64,000 nt of DNA from Algoriphagus lutimaris. Lineage in GTDB: Bacteria > Bacteroidota > Bacteroidia > Cytophagales > Cyclobacteriaceae. Both the position numbers and the translations under genes were made by a program. This document shows, in pieces, positions 27,963-37,205 of this stretch; within the stretch, counting starts at the first letter, position 1, and every line of letters starts with the position of its first letter. The notes under the pieces are model-generated. The model did not search any database, was not told where the DNA came from, and saw only the letters and a program-made list of their open reading frames with translations. The stretch covers positions 1 through 64,000 of the forward strand of contig NZ_JAFIDJ010000004.1 in the NCBI RefSeq assembly GCF_017051705.1, read 5' to 3'.

Positions 27963-28340
27963 ATGACAAGTAGATTAGATTTAAGACCAATTATTAAAAC
28001 AAAAGAGTTCGAGAAAAGCACAGATGAAGAAAAATTTCAGACTATCACCCTGCGCCCTATTCTAAAACTTCAAAATGACCTTTTTCTTGGGCTTTTCAAA
28101 AATCACATTACTGAATCTAAGGTCATGTATTATTCTTTATCACCTGAAAACAAGGTTCTCTTTATAGAAAACAGTTTACAGAAAAACATCGTGTTAAAGA
28201 ACAAATTGATCGGAGTTACCCTTGGCATGCTCACTATTGAAGAATTAGCCGTCTACAGCGCAGATACCAACCTGTACAATAAAAGAATCATGAGCCTTTT
28301 AATAGAGCGAATCAGAAGCCAAATCAGCCTACTCGTCTGA
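27963..28340 (+). CDS. Small conserved Bacteroidota protein (often labelled glyoxalase without support)
   Basis: The 125-residue, soluble, mostly helical protein begins MTSRLDLRPIIKTKEFEK and continues KFQTITLRPILKLQNDLF. I recognise a family of roughly 120-residue proteins in Flavobacteriia and Cytophagales that databases often call glyoxalase, although no VOC metal motif is present. Function unknown. It is bracketed on both sides by the mosaic repeat, as if it were a mobile or cassette-like unit, though no recombinase is seen. Confidence 0.75.
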   Translation: MTSRLDLRPIIKTKEFEKSTDEEKFQTITLRPILKLQNDLFLGLFKNHITESKVMYYSLSPENKVLFIENSLQKNIVLKNKLIGVTLGMLTIEELAVYSADTNLYNKRIMSLLIERIRSQISLLV

Positions 28341-28495
28341 GTGTAGTCATATAGTTCGTCTAAGGGTTTGCTCCCCGTCTGGGTGTAGTCAGATCGGTCT
28401 TGGGACTGGGTGTAGTTTGTAACTACACCCAAATATCCCTACCATCCCGTACAGCTGTCGGGATGCCATTGGTTTAACAGAGCCAATCACAAATA
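28335..28495. repeat. Mosaic intergenic repeat, copy 2
   Basis: Module A occurs twice (GAGTGTAGTCATAT at 28340 and CTGGGTGTAGTCAGATCG at 28378), and a local inverted repeat GGGTGTAGTTTGTAACTACACCC lies at 28408-28430. Module C with CATCCCGTACAGCTGTCGGG then GGATGCCATTGGTTTAACAG is at 28443-28480. Confidence 0.7.
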
Positions 28496-28500
28496 ATTAA

Positions 28501-28640
28501 CCCCCATTTGGGTGTAGTCAGATCGCCAATTAAGTTTTTTGCCCTACTCCCAACAATTGTCGTGTACAGGCTCAAGGAAAAAAATATCACTGGATTGTTT
28601 TCGGCTTGTCCTGAATTAATATTGTTAAGGATTTGTAATT
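28501..28640. repeat. Mosaic intergenic repeat, copy 3
   Basis: Module A (TTGGGTGTAGTCAGATCG), module B remnant (GCCCTACTCCCAACAATTGTCG) and the tail GGCTTGTCCTGAATTAATAT fill the gap up to the toroid gene stop. Confidence 0.65.
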
Positions 28641-28651
28641 CCAACTACCCC

Positions 28652-30364
28652 TCAAGAAATCCTGATCGTATGCTTAAAAGGCGTGAAACCCGTCAGGTAA
28701 ACCGTAGGCGCAGACATCCGAGGCAAGCCTCCACGTAGTTGGACACCTTTGTGTTCTGCCAGTCCTGGGCCGAAGGTCAGCGTGTCGCCTTTTTGCGTAT
28801 AAGTTCCTACTTCGTCTGTGTTAAGGAGATAGGAGTCATTTTCAGCATTTAAAATCACCACATTTTTGAATTCCCCTCCTTCTCGGAAAATAAGTTCTAT
28901 CGAAACCGGAACGTTATCGGTACCCACGATTTCGATGTCACATTCTACTCCGTCGTTGTTTTCCCGAATTCGAGCTGTCGAGGTGAGGTACTGTATTTCA
29001 CTTTGTTCTCGATTACTTTGGGGCATTTTTTCCCAATCGCCACCAGGGTCGATGGAGTCTTTGGGGTAGGGTTGATAATAGGATCCAGCAAGTTTCTGTT
29101 CCATGACATAATCCTTGCCTTCTTGCCGGATCTCGCCACCTTGAAATTGTCCTTTTCCAAAAAAGGAAGCTGAAAAGCGAATACCCTGCAACACAGCATT
29201 ACCGGAATGAAAAGTCAGGAAAGTTGGATTTTGGGAAATAACAGTGGCATCCCAATTACCCCTCCGGATGCGAACCAGACCCGAGTACGGAAATGCTTTG
29301 GCGTAGCTCGTCGGCAAAGAATTGGGCTTGGGTAATTCCCGCCATAGGGATATATCTTCCAGAAAATAAGATAATTGGGAGACGGATTTCTCTAGTACTG
29401 TAGCCTCGATTTCTTTGCAGATTGCCGAAAAAATGCCATTCTGATCCTTTAAGGCCATAAAACGGTAGGGATAGTAATAGCCCTCCATCGTACCTACGGC
29501 GGCCTTATCCTGTCGGCCCGAAGCATCAGTGGCTATCTCCCCGTTGGGATGGATATAGTAGGTAGTCATCATCAGATTTCTACGCACAAACTCGTACAGT
29601 TCCGGCTTTTTTGCGCCCTTGGCGATGGTAATAAGTACTCGATCAGTAAGGGGCGAATAGATGAGGGTACTTTTCTCGTTGTACTGCCCGTCGGGATCCA
29701 TGTCGATATGCTCGCCCAGCCATTCCTCGATGCGAGCTACGTAGCGCGGATTGGGCCACACCTCATTCAGCTTAGTCAATGCACCCGATACCACCCAGCG
29801 GTGATTGGGCGTATGAATACCCCCAACGATCAGGCATTCACCAGCCCTTTGCAAAAAGGTTTTTAGGAGTTCCAACTGAGTGGCGTATCTACTGTCGTCT
29901 TCCCTCAAGACAATGTTGTACACTGGGACCAGCCATTTGACTATAAATCCCGTGTCGGGCGTAGAGTGAAAATTGGTAGAAAGTAGGTCGATGGTACCAT
30001 CGGAATGCTGAATTTTGAGAAGATAGTTTATTGCCTCTTCAAGTTCTTTGGCTACGGTTTCGGAGCGATAGTATCTGCTCTCAGAACTCGCTAGAGCGCA
30101 GCCCGCCGTTCGGATATATGCTACCGTAGAATGCGCATTGGGGATTTCCGCGCCGTCTAGGAAGCCTCCGTAAGCCGAACTTTTACTATCAGAAACACGG
30201 TATCCGCGTTGCCGATCAAGCTGATTATCATTGGCTTTGATTAATCTTTGCAGCCAGTCAGGCTTGGTTTCATTTTTTGTACGGGAGCGAAAAACCATCG
30301 AAGTTAACATCGGAGCGGCACAAAAAGCTACCGAACCATATTGGACAAACTCTCTTCGTTTCAT
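28652..30364 (-). CDS. Exported alpha/alpha-toroid-like protein of unknown function
   Basis: The 570-residue protein has an N-terminal Tat-like signal (MKRREFVQYGSVAFCAAPML). Residues 40-350 are helical with repeated motifs such as EAINYLLKIQHSDGTIDLLS, GIHTPNHRWVVSGALTKL and EKSTLIYSPLTDR. The C-terminal third is beta-rich (VECDIEIVGTDNVPVSIELI). This combination resembles heparinase/polysaccharide-lyase-like alpha/alpha toroids with a beta-sandwich. The YYYPYRFMAL segment and HRW motif are candidate active-site parts. I cannot place it in a named family. GC is clearly above the flanking DNA, suggesting transfer. Confidence 0.7.
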   Translation of the reverse strand: MKRREFVQYGSVAFCAAPMLTSMVFRSRTKNETKPDWLQRLIKANDNQLDRQRGYRVSDSKSSAYGGFLDGAEIPNAHSTVAYIRTAGCALASSESRYYRSETVAKELEEAINYLLKIQHSDGTIDLLSTNFHSTPDTGFIVKWLVPVYNIVLREDDSRYATQLELLKTFLQRAGECLIVGGIHTPNHRWVVSGALTKLNEVWPNPRYVARIEEWLGEHIDMDPDGQYNEKSTLIYSPLTDRVLITIAKGAKKPELYEFVRRNLMMTTYYIHPNGEIATDASGRQDKAAVGTMEGYYYPYRFMALKDQNGIFSAICKEIEATVLEKSVSQLSYFLEDISLWRELPKPNSLPTSYAKAFPYSGLVRIRRGNWDATVISQNPTFLTFHSGNAVLQGIRFSASFFGKGQFQGGEIRQEGKDYVMEQKLAGSYYQPYPKDSIDPGGDWEKMPQSNREQSEIQYLTSTARIRENNDGVECDIEIVGTDNVPVSIELIFREGGEFKNVVILNAENDSYLLNTDEVGTYTQKGDTLTFGPGLAEHKGVQLRGGLPRMSAPTVYLTGFTPFKHTIRIS

Positions 30365-30464
30365 AGATCGTAAAGCAAAAATGGTTTTGGGCTATTTCTT
30401 ACCTAAACTTATGGATTAAAACGCCGGATATCAAAAGTCAAGATTGGTCTTTTTTCCACTGATT

Positions 30465-30507
30465 GAGTGTATTCAGATCATTCGTCTAAGCGTAGTTTGC
30501 CTGCCTT
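30465..30507. repeat. Mosaic intergenic repeat, copy 4 (short)
   Basis: Modules A and B only: GAGTGTATTCAGATCATTCG and TCTAAGCGTAGTTTGCCTGC. The surrounding 30365-30659 holds no gene. Confidence 0.65.
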
Positions 30508-30659
30508 TTCCCTTTATCCAAAGCATCAAGCATATTGCCTGTCATAAGAAAATTGGAACTCAGAAAAATCTGAATGAAATTATTGCTTGATTTCCAGCCT
30601 TCAATAAGAAGGTCCTTTTTTACAAGTACTTCGGAATTTTGGGGTATAGGATTTCTACT

Positions 30660-32723
30660 TTATTTTTTCTCGATTTTGACAGGATTCTTGAAAATAACTT
30701 TGATGCTTTCCAAAGCTTCCAAATAAGATTGAACCAGAGAAAGTGGAACTGGACCAAATTCTGCTGAAAGAATGTTTCGGATGTCTGAGATGCTGTTTTT
30801 ACCATTGACCAGATTCAAAGTTTCATAGGTGTATTCACTGCCAGTTCCCCGGATTCCTTTGTAAGTAAATAATTGAGGCCTTGGTTTTTCCTTGCCAAAA
30901 TTATCCGTAAAATAATCGTATCCAAAGGCAAACATTCCACCCTTGATTTCTGGATTTCGATAATAAATCAAACTAGCGTTTGGTTCTGTAGTTTCAACTG
31001 GAGTGCCTGCTCCAACTACTCCTTTTAGCTGTTCTAAATAGCTTCGATAATCTTCCATCTGGCTTTCACTCAAAGAAACATAAGGTTCTAGGGATTGAAA
31101 AGCCTCCATTTCCTGTAGCCAGAAATAATATTTAACATTTTCCGCCTCTTCCACTGGAAGAGCATCTGCAAACTGCAACATCTGATAGGACCTGCTTAAG
31201 ACCTGTTTCTTCATTAAGGAAGTAAGGAATTCGAGGTTTTCCGAACCGAAATCTGCCAAATAAACACCTGAAACCGCACCGATAAAACTTGATCTTTTTA
31301 ATACTGTAGGGTCAATAAAAGCAGGGAGATCATAATTGGTGTGAATGTATCTGTCAGGATATTGATGCAAGTAAATGGAAGGAATCCGATAGGTGCCCTC
31401 TGTGAAAACTTCAAAATCGCTTCCCATATGGAAGTTCCCCAAAATGGCATGAAAGGGCTCTTTTCCACCTTCTTGGGAAACCATAGGATAATTGACAGCA
31501 TCTCCACTGGTATAAGCAATACTGCTTTGGTTTAAAAACTCTCCAAATGCTTCTCCGATATCGTTGATGAAACTCGGCAAACTTTTAGGCCCTCTTGAAA
31601 TCTGATAGATTCCTTTTGTTTCCAGTCCACCGCCAACCATATCCATGTGGATATTGAATTTTGTCTTTGCTGCAAGTTCAGGCTTGAAGCCTAATAGGGA
31701 ATTGGTGCCTTCGATTTCTGGAGACCATAAAAAGCGAAGAGTACGTTTTGGACGCTCCAGCTTTCCTTCATCGATTAATTTTTTGATCGTTCGGGCAACT
31801 TCCAAGATAGCCACACAACCACTCGCATTGTCATTCGCACCTGGCCTCGGGTGATCTAAATGGCAGGTATATAGGATTTCTTCTCCCGAGAGACTAGGAT
31901 CACTTCCTTCGATCACAGCTGTGAGTAACTGCCAATCTGTGGCCTCGGTATCTGCAATTACTTTTGCGTAAAGCTGAATCTTTTCTCCGGCTGCGAGTCT
32001 TTTTTGGAATGCTCGCGCTTGTTTCAGCGATACCATAAATCCAAAGGAATTGGTGTTATCGAAATATTCAAAATGCCCCCAGCGGATTAAATTTTCATTC
32101 TCTCCATGCCAAGCTGAAGGTTGATTTTGGGCATAACTGATTACTCCTGCTGCTCCGTATTTTTCTATAGCTAATGGAGCAACAGCCCCTGGTTGGGAGG
32201 AGGTAAGGACTAATTTGCCTTTTACATCTTTGTATTGATAAACAGATTCCGAAGTTCCAGCTCCAATATCCACTAATTCTGTCGATACTTCACCGCTTTT
32301 ACTATCCTGTGCGAGAACCATTGGGATGGACTCCCAATCAGCTATTTTTTCATGATTAACCCACTGTCCGTTTTCGGGTTTTTGCTCCCATAACTCTGCA
32401 AATGACGCATTCCAGGCAGGCCTTGATTTTTCTGTCCCATACATCAATTGTCCATTAGCAGGGATTTTGATGATTTCGATCCCTTCTAGATTATACTCAG
32501 ATAGTTTGGATAAAATAAAAGCAATCGCTTTGTTATAGTCATCCGAGCCTCTCATTCGATGCAATCTGCTGATGTATTCCAGGTTTCGTTTGGCAGATTC
32601 GCCAGATAATTCCTGATCTAGTAGAGCGACAAGTTTTTCCTGACCAAGAGGAACATGCTGTGAATAGGAAGTCGTTGTAGAAATGAAAAAGAAGACAATA
32701 GAATAACGCAAAATGTTTTTCAT
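30660..32723 (-). CDS. Secreted M28-family zinc aminopeptidase with PA-type insert
   Basis: The 687-residue protein has a signal peptide ending TTSYSQ. A protease-associated-like segment lies at about 130-230 (VKGKLVLTSSQPGAVAPLAI). The M28 catalytic core follows with metal ligands in YTCHLDHPRPGANDNASG, the acidic pair in SPEIEGTNS and HMDMVGG, and a final His in GSDFEVFTEGTYRIPSIYLH. It probably releases amino acids from peptides in the periplasm. The long C-terminal helical part (about 480-687) is unassigned. It reads towards the toroid gene, with no link between the two. Confidence 0.88.
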   Translation of the reverse strand: MKNILRYSIVFFFISTTTSYSQHVPLGQEKLVALLDQELSGESAKRNLEYISRLHRMRGSDDYNKAIAFILSKLSEYNLEGIEIIKIPANGQLMYGTEKSRPAWNASFAELWEQKPENGQWVNHEKIADWESIPMVLAQDSKSGEVSTELVDIGAGTSESVYQYKDVKGKLVLTSSQPGAVAPLAIEKYGAAGVISYAQNQPSAWHGENENLIRWGHFEYFDNTNSFGFMVSLKQARAFQKRLAAGEKIQLYAKVIADTEATDWQLLTAVIEGSDPSLSGEEILYTCHLDHPRPGANDNASGCVAILEVARTIKKLIDEGKLERPKRTLRFLWSPEIEGTNSLLGFKPELAAKTKFNIHMDMVGGGLETKGIYQISRGPKSLPSFINDIGEAFGEFLNQSSIAYTSGDAVNYPMVSQEGGKEPFHAILGNFHMGSDFEVFTEGTYRIPSIYLHQYPDRYIHTNYDLPAFIDPTVLKRSSFIGAVSGVYLADFGSENLEFLTSLMKKQVLSRSYQMLQFADALPVEEAENVKYYFWLQEMEAFQSLEPYVSLSESQMEDYRSYLEQLKGVVGAGTPVETTEPNASLIYYRNPEIKGGMFAFGYDYFTDNFGKEKPRPQLFTYKGIRGTGSEYTYETLNLVNGKNSISDIRNILSAEFGPVPLSLVQSYLEALESIKVIFKNPVKIEKK

Positions 32724-32835
32724 AAAAAAGGAATTAAGGTCTGCGATTCAAATTGTTTGGCAAATTGAACCTGATGAAGATACAGTAAAAATCTATTAAT
32801 TGTCCGAGATACTTTCCTTGGAATGAAGATACCCA

Positions 32836-32895
32836 CCTAGGTTTTGTCAGATCATTTTTGCCCCCTCTGGGTGTAGTCAGATATTTCTTGCCACA
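32836..32895. repeat. Mosaic intergenic repeat, copy 5
   Basis: Two module A variants, CCTAGGTTTTGTCAGATCA and CCCTCTGGGTGTAGTCAGAT, lie in the 336-bp gap between the divergent M28 and TIM-barrel genes. A GCCACAGGGGG stretch follows. No gene is seen in 32724-33060. Confidence 0.6.
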
Positions 32896-33060
32896 GGGGG
32901 TATTAATGTTCTGGTTTTCCTTCAATTTCAGCCCGAAATGAGAAGCCCTAAACTCATCCGTTCTAAAAAAGCAAACGATTCCGTAGTCTTGGTAAACCTC
33001 AGGACCTCTCTTTGCTTTGCATTTGTTAAATTGGCTCATTATAACTCCTAAAATAACACT

Positions 33061-33894
33061 ATGAAATTATCCTTATTAACTCTTTTGTTTGCAATCTCCC
33101 TGATGGTTTGCAATGCGCAGGAAAACAGACCAGGACCACAGCTTCCTCCGGAAACTGGTGAAACATTTAAAGTAGGAATTGCGGGCTTTACCTTCGTGAG
33201 ATTTGACCTCGATAAGACACTGGAAACATTGAAAGCATTGGATGTACATTACCTATGCATCAAAGATTTTCATTTGCCGATGACTAGCACTGATGCTGAA
33301 ATTGCAGCTTTTCATGAAAAACTAAAAGCCCACGACGTCACAGGATATGCCGTCGGTCCTATCTATATGAAATCAGAAGAGCAAATAGATAAGGCATTTG
33401 AGTATGCAAAACGAGTTGGGGTAAAGCTGATCGTGGGCGTTCCCAATGTGGAATTGCTTCCCTATGTAGACAAAAAAGTGAAGGAGTATGATTTTAAATT
33501 TGCCATTCATTTGCACGGACCAGATATCAATATTTATCAGGATGCCGATGATGTTTGGAACCATACCAAAGATCTCGATCCGAGAATTGGAATGTGCCTG
33601 GACATTGGACATGACACGCGCAACGGGAAAGACCCTGTAGCGGATATGGAAAAATATCACACCCGCGTGTTTGACATGCACATTAAGGACGTGACAGGAC
33701 CGTCAAAACAGGGTTATTCGCTCGAAGTTGGCCGTGGCATCATTGACTTCCCGGCAATGGTCAAAATGATCAGAAAAGTAGGCTACACCGGAGTATGTAG
33801 TCTGGAACATGAGCGGAATATGGATAATCCATTTATGGGGATTGCCGAATCCCTAGGATATTTTCGGGGCGTTATTGAAACGACCAAAGAATAG
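33061..33894 (+). CDS. Secreted sugar phosphate isomerase/epimerase-like TIM barrel
   Basis: The 277-residue protein has a signal peptide ending CNAQ and a xylose-isomerase-like TIM barrel with FKVGIAGFTFVRFDLDKTLE, MCLDIGHDTRNGKDP, FDMHIKDV and VCSLEHERN. These provide the expected Asp, His and Glu metal ligands. It is distinct from the similar gene at 7554, differing in motifs and length. The substrate is likely a sugar or inositol derivative, but that is inferred from the family only. It ends at a hairpin terminator. Confidence 0.87.
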   Translation: MKLSLLTLLFAISLMVCNAQENRPGPQLPPETGETFKVGIAGFTFVRFDLDKTLETLKALDVHYLCIKDFHLPMTSTDAEIAAFHEKLKAHDVTGYAVGPIYMKSEEQIDKAFEYAKRVGVKLIVGVPNVELLPYVDKKVKEYDFKFAIHLHGPDINIYQDADDVWNHTKDLDPRIGMCLDIGHDTRNGKDPVADMEKYHTRVFDMHIKDVTGPSKQGYSLEVGRGIIDFPAMVKMIRKVGYTGVCSLEHERNMDNPFMGIAESLGYFRGVIETTKE

Positions 33895-33918
33895 ATTTCG
33901 AACTAATCTTACATCTAC

Positions 33919-33950
33919 AAAGGCTGAATTCTAAAGAGTTCAGCCTTTTT
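33919..33950 (+). terminator. Rho-independent terminator after the TIM-barrel gene
   Basis: The stem AAAGGCTGAA / TTCAGCCTTT with a 10-base loop runs into a T tract, 24 bases after the stop codon. Confidence 0.85.
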
Positions 33951-33969
33951 AATTAATGATTTCAATCAC

Positions 33970-33991
33970 CATCTGGACTTGGTCAGATCAC
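33970..33991. repeat. Mosaic intergenic repeat, module A remnant
   Basis: ATCTGGACTTGGTCAGATCA is a diverged module A placed between the terminator and the next gene. Confidence 0.45.
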
Positions 33992-34090
33992 CGTTAGATT
34001 CCTTTCCTTTGACGAGTGGCTATTCATATTGGTTTATTGGTTAAATTTCCCGAAGTCAACATCAAAAATATTTAAACAAGGAGATGCTTT

Positions 34091-34942
34091 ATGAACCGAA
34101 AAACTTTCATTAAAAGTTTACTTTTCTTGGGGACATTCCCCTCTTTGCTGAGAGCAAAAAACACTCCTTTGAAGAGCTCATCAAGTATCAGGCTTTTGAG
34201 GCATGCTACACTGATTTTGGAGATGAATGGAAAAAAATTACTGATAGACCCCATGCTTTCAGAAAAGGATGCCATGGATCCAATCAGGAATTGTGGGAAT
34301 GACATTAGAATTCCTATGGTCGAGTTGCCTATTCCAAGATCAGAGATAAACACCATGATTTCTGAAATGGATGCGATCGTTATCACCCACTTACATCGAG
34401 ACCATTGGGACGCCCCTGCAAAAAATTTAATCCCTAATAACAAACTTATTTTTTGTTCCCCTAACGATGAAGAAAACTTAAGAAATCAAGGCTTCGAAAA
34501 TGTCCAAAACATTGAGAATAATTTCAGCTGGCAAGGAATAGAAATTCATAGGACTAGTGGACAACATGGTACAGGTGATATTGGCAAAAGTATGGGCCCC
34601 GTTTCAGGATTTGTATTCAAGCACCAAAAAGATTCCATCTATTTAGCAGGAGATACCGTTTGGTGTGAGGAGGTGGAAAATACACTTACGAATCATCGTC
34701 CGAAAGTCACAATTCTAAATGCAGGAGGAGCAAAGTTCTTAACTGGTGATCCCATTACTATGACTTCCAGTGACATTGTAAAAGTTCATGAAAAACTTCC
34801 AGACACAAAGATCATCGCAGTTCACATGGACACCATTAACCATTGTTTTGTAACGCGGGAAATCCTATTTGAAGAATTGAAAGCCAAAGATTTAGACAAC
34901 AAAATAAGTATCCCAAAAGACGGCGAATCAATAGAAGTTTAA
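34091..34942 (+). CDS. UlaG-like metallo-beta-lactamase-fold hydrolase
   Basis: The 283-residue protein has an N-terminal hydrophobic signal (MNRKTFIKSLLFLGTFPSLLRA). The MBL-fold zinc motif is HLHRDHWD near residue 98, with GDTVWC further on and a final HMDTINH. The pattern is that of UlaG-like / beta-lactamase-superfamily-II proteins (YtnP/YcbL distant). A Shine-Dalgarno-like AAGGAG lies 8 bases before this ATG and fixes the start. Substrate unknown. It is a single gene in the repeat-rich region. Confidence 0.85.
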   Translation: MNRKTFIKSLLFLGTFPSLLRAKNTPLKSSSSIRLLRHATLILEMNGKKLLIDPMLSEKDAMDPIRNCGNDIRIPMVELPIPRSEINTMISEMDAIVITHLHRDHWDAPAKNLIPNNKLIFCSPNDEENLRNQGFENVQNIENNFSWQGIEIHRTSGQHGTGDIGKSMGPVSGFVFKHQKDSIYLAGDTVWCEEVENTLTNHRPKVTILNAGGAKFLTGDPITMTSSDIVKVHEKLPDTKIIAVHMDTINHCFVTREILFEELKAKDLDNKISIPKDGESIEV

Positions 34943-35173
34943 CATGTAAGTAGTCCTTGATTTTTAATGATTCAATTCTAGTTCAAGGTTTTCTTACCAA
35001 AACCCATACTGGTTTAATAACTATCAGTAATTGTCCTAAACAAAACCTAGCGAATTAATTGCACGATTTGATTTAGACTAAAATTCAATGCTATTTCCCC
35101 TTTGAATGGCTTATAAAAAATATCTTTAGAATAGAGTTTTGAGTAACTTAGTATACTTCTGAATATTTGGAAA

Positions 35174-35956
35174 ATGACCAATCGATACCTGGAATTTTTT
35201 GGATTATTAAAGACAAATTGTCTTGTTCTATTTCTTTTGATTTCAACATTTTCATTTGCTCAAGGAAATGTTACTGTTTATGAAGGATTGCCCAGCGATT
35301 CAGAAAAACTGGAATTAATTCTCCCAAAAATTTACTGGTTTTCCAAATCAAAAATCACAGTCGGAAATTTTGGTGAAGCCACAATAAAAGAAGGCATAAG
35401 CTCAACAGAAACAACCAGAAAGAAGGGTGTTTCCTATTCTGAAACAAAACAAAAAATCTCAATTATTTTAAAGGGTTCCGATAATAAATCCTGCTATCTA
35501 GAGGCAAGAACAGTTCAAAAAGATGAATTTGTAATAAAATCAGATCCCATTTTCAATAGAATCTTGGATTTAGGGATTGAATCAGAAGAGATCCTTAGAA
35601 TGGATATTTTTCCAAAAACATATCTGGGTAAAATCTCAACTGACACCAATGACCCAAAGCCTTGGGATTTTATTTTAACAACTGTCGAACAAGATTTTAT
35701 TTCAAATTTAGAAGTAGGTATACTTACAACTGGTGATCGCACCATCTATGTAATTCAAACAACATTAGATCCTTTAAGAAAAATTAATGAAAATAGTGAA
35801 GGTCTTACTAATACTCTTTTTTACGAATTTATAGAAAATGGTATTTCTTTAGGTGCTGTCACCTATGACTCAGAAAATGCAATTTGGTTGAAACCTGGCC
35901 TAGACAAAACCACTAAATTAATCTTATGCACAGCCATGCTTTCAATTGCATATTAA
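35174..35956 (+). CDS. Hypothetical secreted protein
   Basis: The 260-residue protein has an N-terminal hydrophobic segment ending FSFAQ, a signal peptide typical of Bacteroidota (cleavage before Q/G). The mature part is beta-rich, with SCYLEARTVQKDEFVIKSDP, IFPKTYLGKISTDTN and FISNLEVGILTTGDRTIYVI. I recognise no family and see no catalytic motif. It is isolated, with repeats following. Confidence 0.65.
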   Translation: MTNRYLEFFGLLKTNCLVLFLLISTFSFAQGNVTVYEGLPSDSEKLELILPKIYWFSKSKITVGNFGEATIKEGISSTETTRKKGVSYSETKQKISIILKGSDNKSCYLEARTVQKDEFVIKSDPIFNRILDLGIESEEILRMDIFPKTYLGKISTDTNDPKPWDFILTTVEQDFISNLEVGILTTGDRTIYVIQTTLDPLRKINENSEGLTNTLFYEFIENGISLGAVTYDSENAIWLKPGLDKTTKLILCTAMLSIAY

Positions 35957-35972
35957 TTTCAATTGAAAACTT

Positions 35973-36085
35973 CTTCTAAGCGTAGTTTACATCCTTTACA
36001 GGCCGGCTCAAGGCTAAAACAATTCTCTTGATTGCTTTTTACCCCCTTGCCCTACTTTAATATGTTAATCAATTTGTAATTGGTT
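35973..36085. repeat. Mosaic intergenic repeat, copy 6
   Basis: TCTAAGCGTAGTTTACATCC (module B variant), then GGCTCAAGGCTAAAACAATTC and TTGCCCTACTTTAATATGTT, in the same order as in copy 1. Another piece, CAGTTGTCGCAGACTACACC, lies at 36246-36265. The gap 35957-36486 has no convincing gene. Confidence 0.65.
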
Positions 36086-36486
36086 GTTAATAAAAAGAGA
36101 ATTTCTTTCTTTTTCGAATTAGGATATGATTAGATAAACTTATCTCCACGGATAAGGCTTTTTATAAAATAAGCCCTGTATTGGGTATTGCCTTGGAATA
36201 AAATAGTTGAGCACTCTTTAAGATAGAAAAGTATAGTTACTCCCGTCAGTTGTCGCAGACTACACCTAGTACGAAAACAATTTAGAATGCTTATCAAAAG
36301 CGACTTTAATGAAATTAAACCGATTTTAATTTTCAGCAATCCATCATTCTATTTTTTTCATACGAAAGGAATACTTTCAATACAAATGTTTTTCGGTGTA
36401 TTAAAAATTAAACCAAATTATATATTATTATTTTGTATATATCAAAATAAATTCGATAGATTAGTCTGGATAAACGAATCTCAGCG

Positions 36487-37203
36487 ATGCAAACTCTCCA
36501 GGCAAAAAACACCTATCCCCTTACCGCTCTGTTTATAATCATTATCATCATTGGGGTGCAATGGGGCTTTTATGAGTCTTATACCAGCGAGTTTCCTAAT
36601 TTCGAAAACTCCACTAACGTCATACATATTCACGGCGCCCTATTAATGGCCTGGTTGGGGTTATTGGTAGTACAACCTATGCTGATTTACTTCAAAAAGG
36701 TAAAACTGCATCGAAGCTTAGGCAAAGTCTCCTACCTATTAGGACCTTTGATTATCATCTCGATGTTCTTGGTAGGAAAAGGTTCCTACTGGCGCGGCGT
36801 GGATGTTTTTCCTGAAACTGAAAACTTAGGTTTTATGGCACTTGATATTCGTGGACTATTCACGTTCGCCATTTTCTGGGCTTTGGCAATGGGTTACCGT
36901 AAAACTCCATCTGCCCATATGCGCTATATGATCGCTACCGGTATTTTGGCTATAGGGCCAGGTGTAGGCCGTGGACTAATGTCAAGTTTTGATTTTTCCC
37001 CTTTTGCTGCTTTGACTATTACTGATGCACTCGATCTGGTAATTGTAGGTGTTTTGCTGGGTGTTGACTTGGCCAAGAAAAATAACTACAAACCTTATCT
37101 CGTGGTATTCTTGCTTTTACTGCTGGGTTCTGTGCTTTGGCAAATCAAAGACAGTAACTTCTGGCAAAACTTTGCAACTACCTACGTAGAACTCTTTTAT
37201 TAA
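36487..37203 (+). CDS. Seven-helix membrane protein with conserved His motif
   Basis: The 238-residue integral membrane protein has about seven transmembrane helices: residues 14-31, 48-68, 80-97, 115-133, 145-165, 172-190 and 202-220. Conserved polar positions are IHIHGALLMAWLGLLVVQP and LHRSLGKVSYLLGP, a pattern known from DUF2306/cytochrome-b561-like proteins, where the histidines may bind heme. Function unknown. The start at 36487 leaves a normal first helix. An ORF in another frame overlaps its start but has no protein-like features. Confidence 0.75.
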   Translation: MQTLQAKNTYPLTALFIIIIIIGVQWGFYESYTSEFPNFENSTNVIHIHGALLMAWLGLLVVQPMLIYFKKVKLHRSLGKVSYLLGPLIIISMFLVGKGSYWRGVDVFPETENLGFMALDIRGLFTFAIFWALAMGYRKTPSAHMRYMIATGILAIGPGVGRGLMSSFDFSPFAALTITDALDLVIVGVLLGVDLAKKNNYKPYLVVFLLLLLGSVLWQIKDSNFWQNFATTYVELFY

Positions 37204-37205
37204 CC

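Noticed and set aside
27538-28640. Integron cassette with attC sites around the small gene at 27963
   Set aside because: The hairpin-rich repeats fit the idea, but I found no paired RYYYAAC / GTTRRRY core sites and no integron integrase. Kept only as a dispersed repeat.
27600-28738. Short ORFs at 27600-27788 and 28508-28738
   Set aside because: Both are translations of the mosaic repeat; related frames occur in other copies with stop codons.
32734-33039. A 101-codon minus-strand ORF
   Set aside because: It runs through two copies of repeat module A and a promoter region, and its composition is not protein-like.
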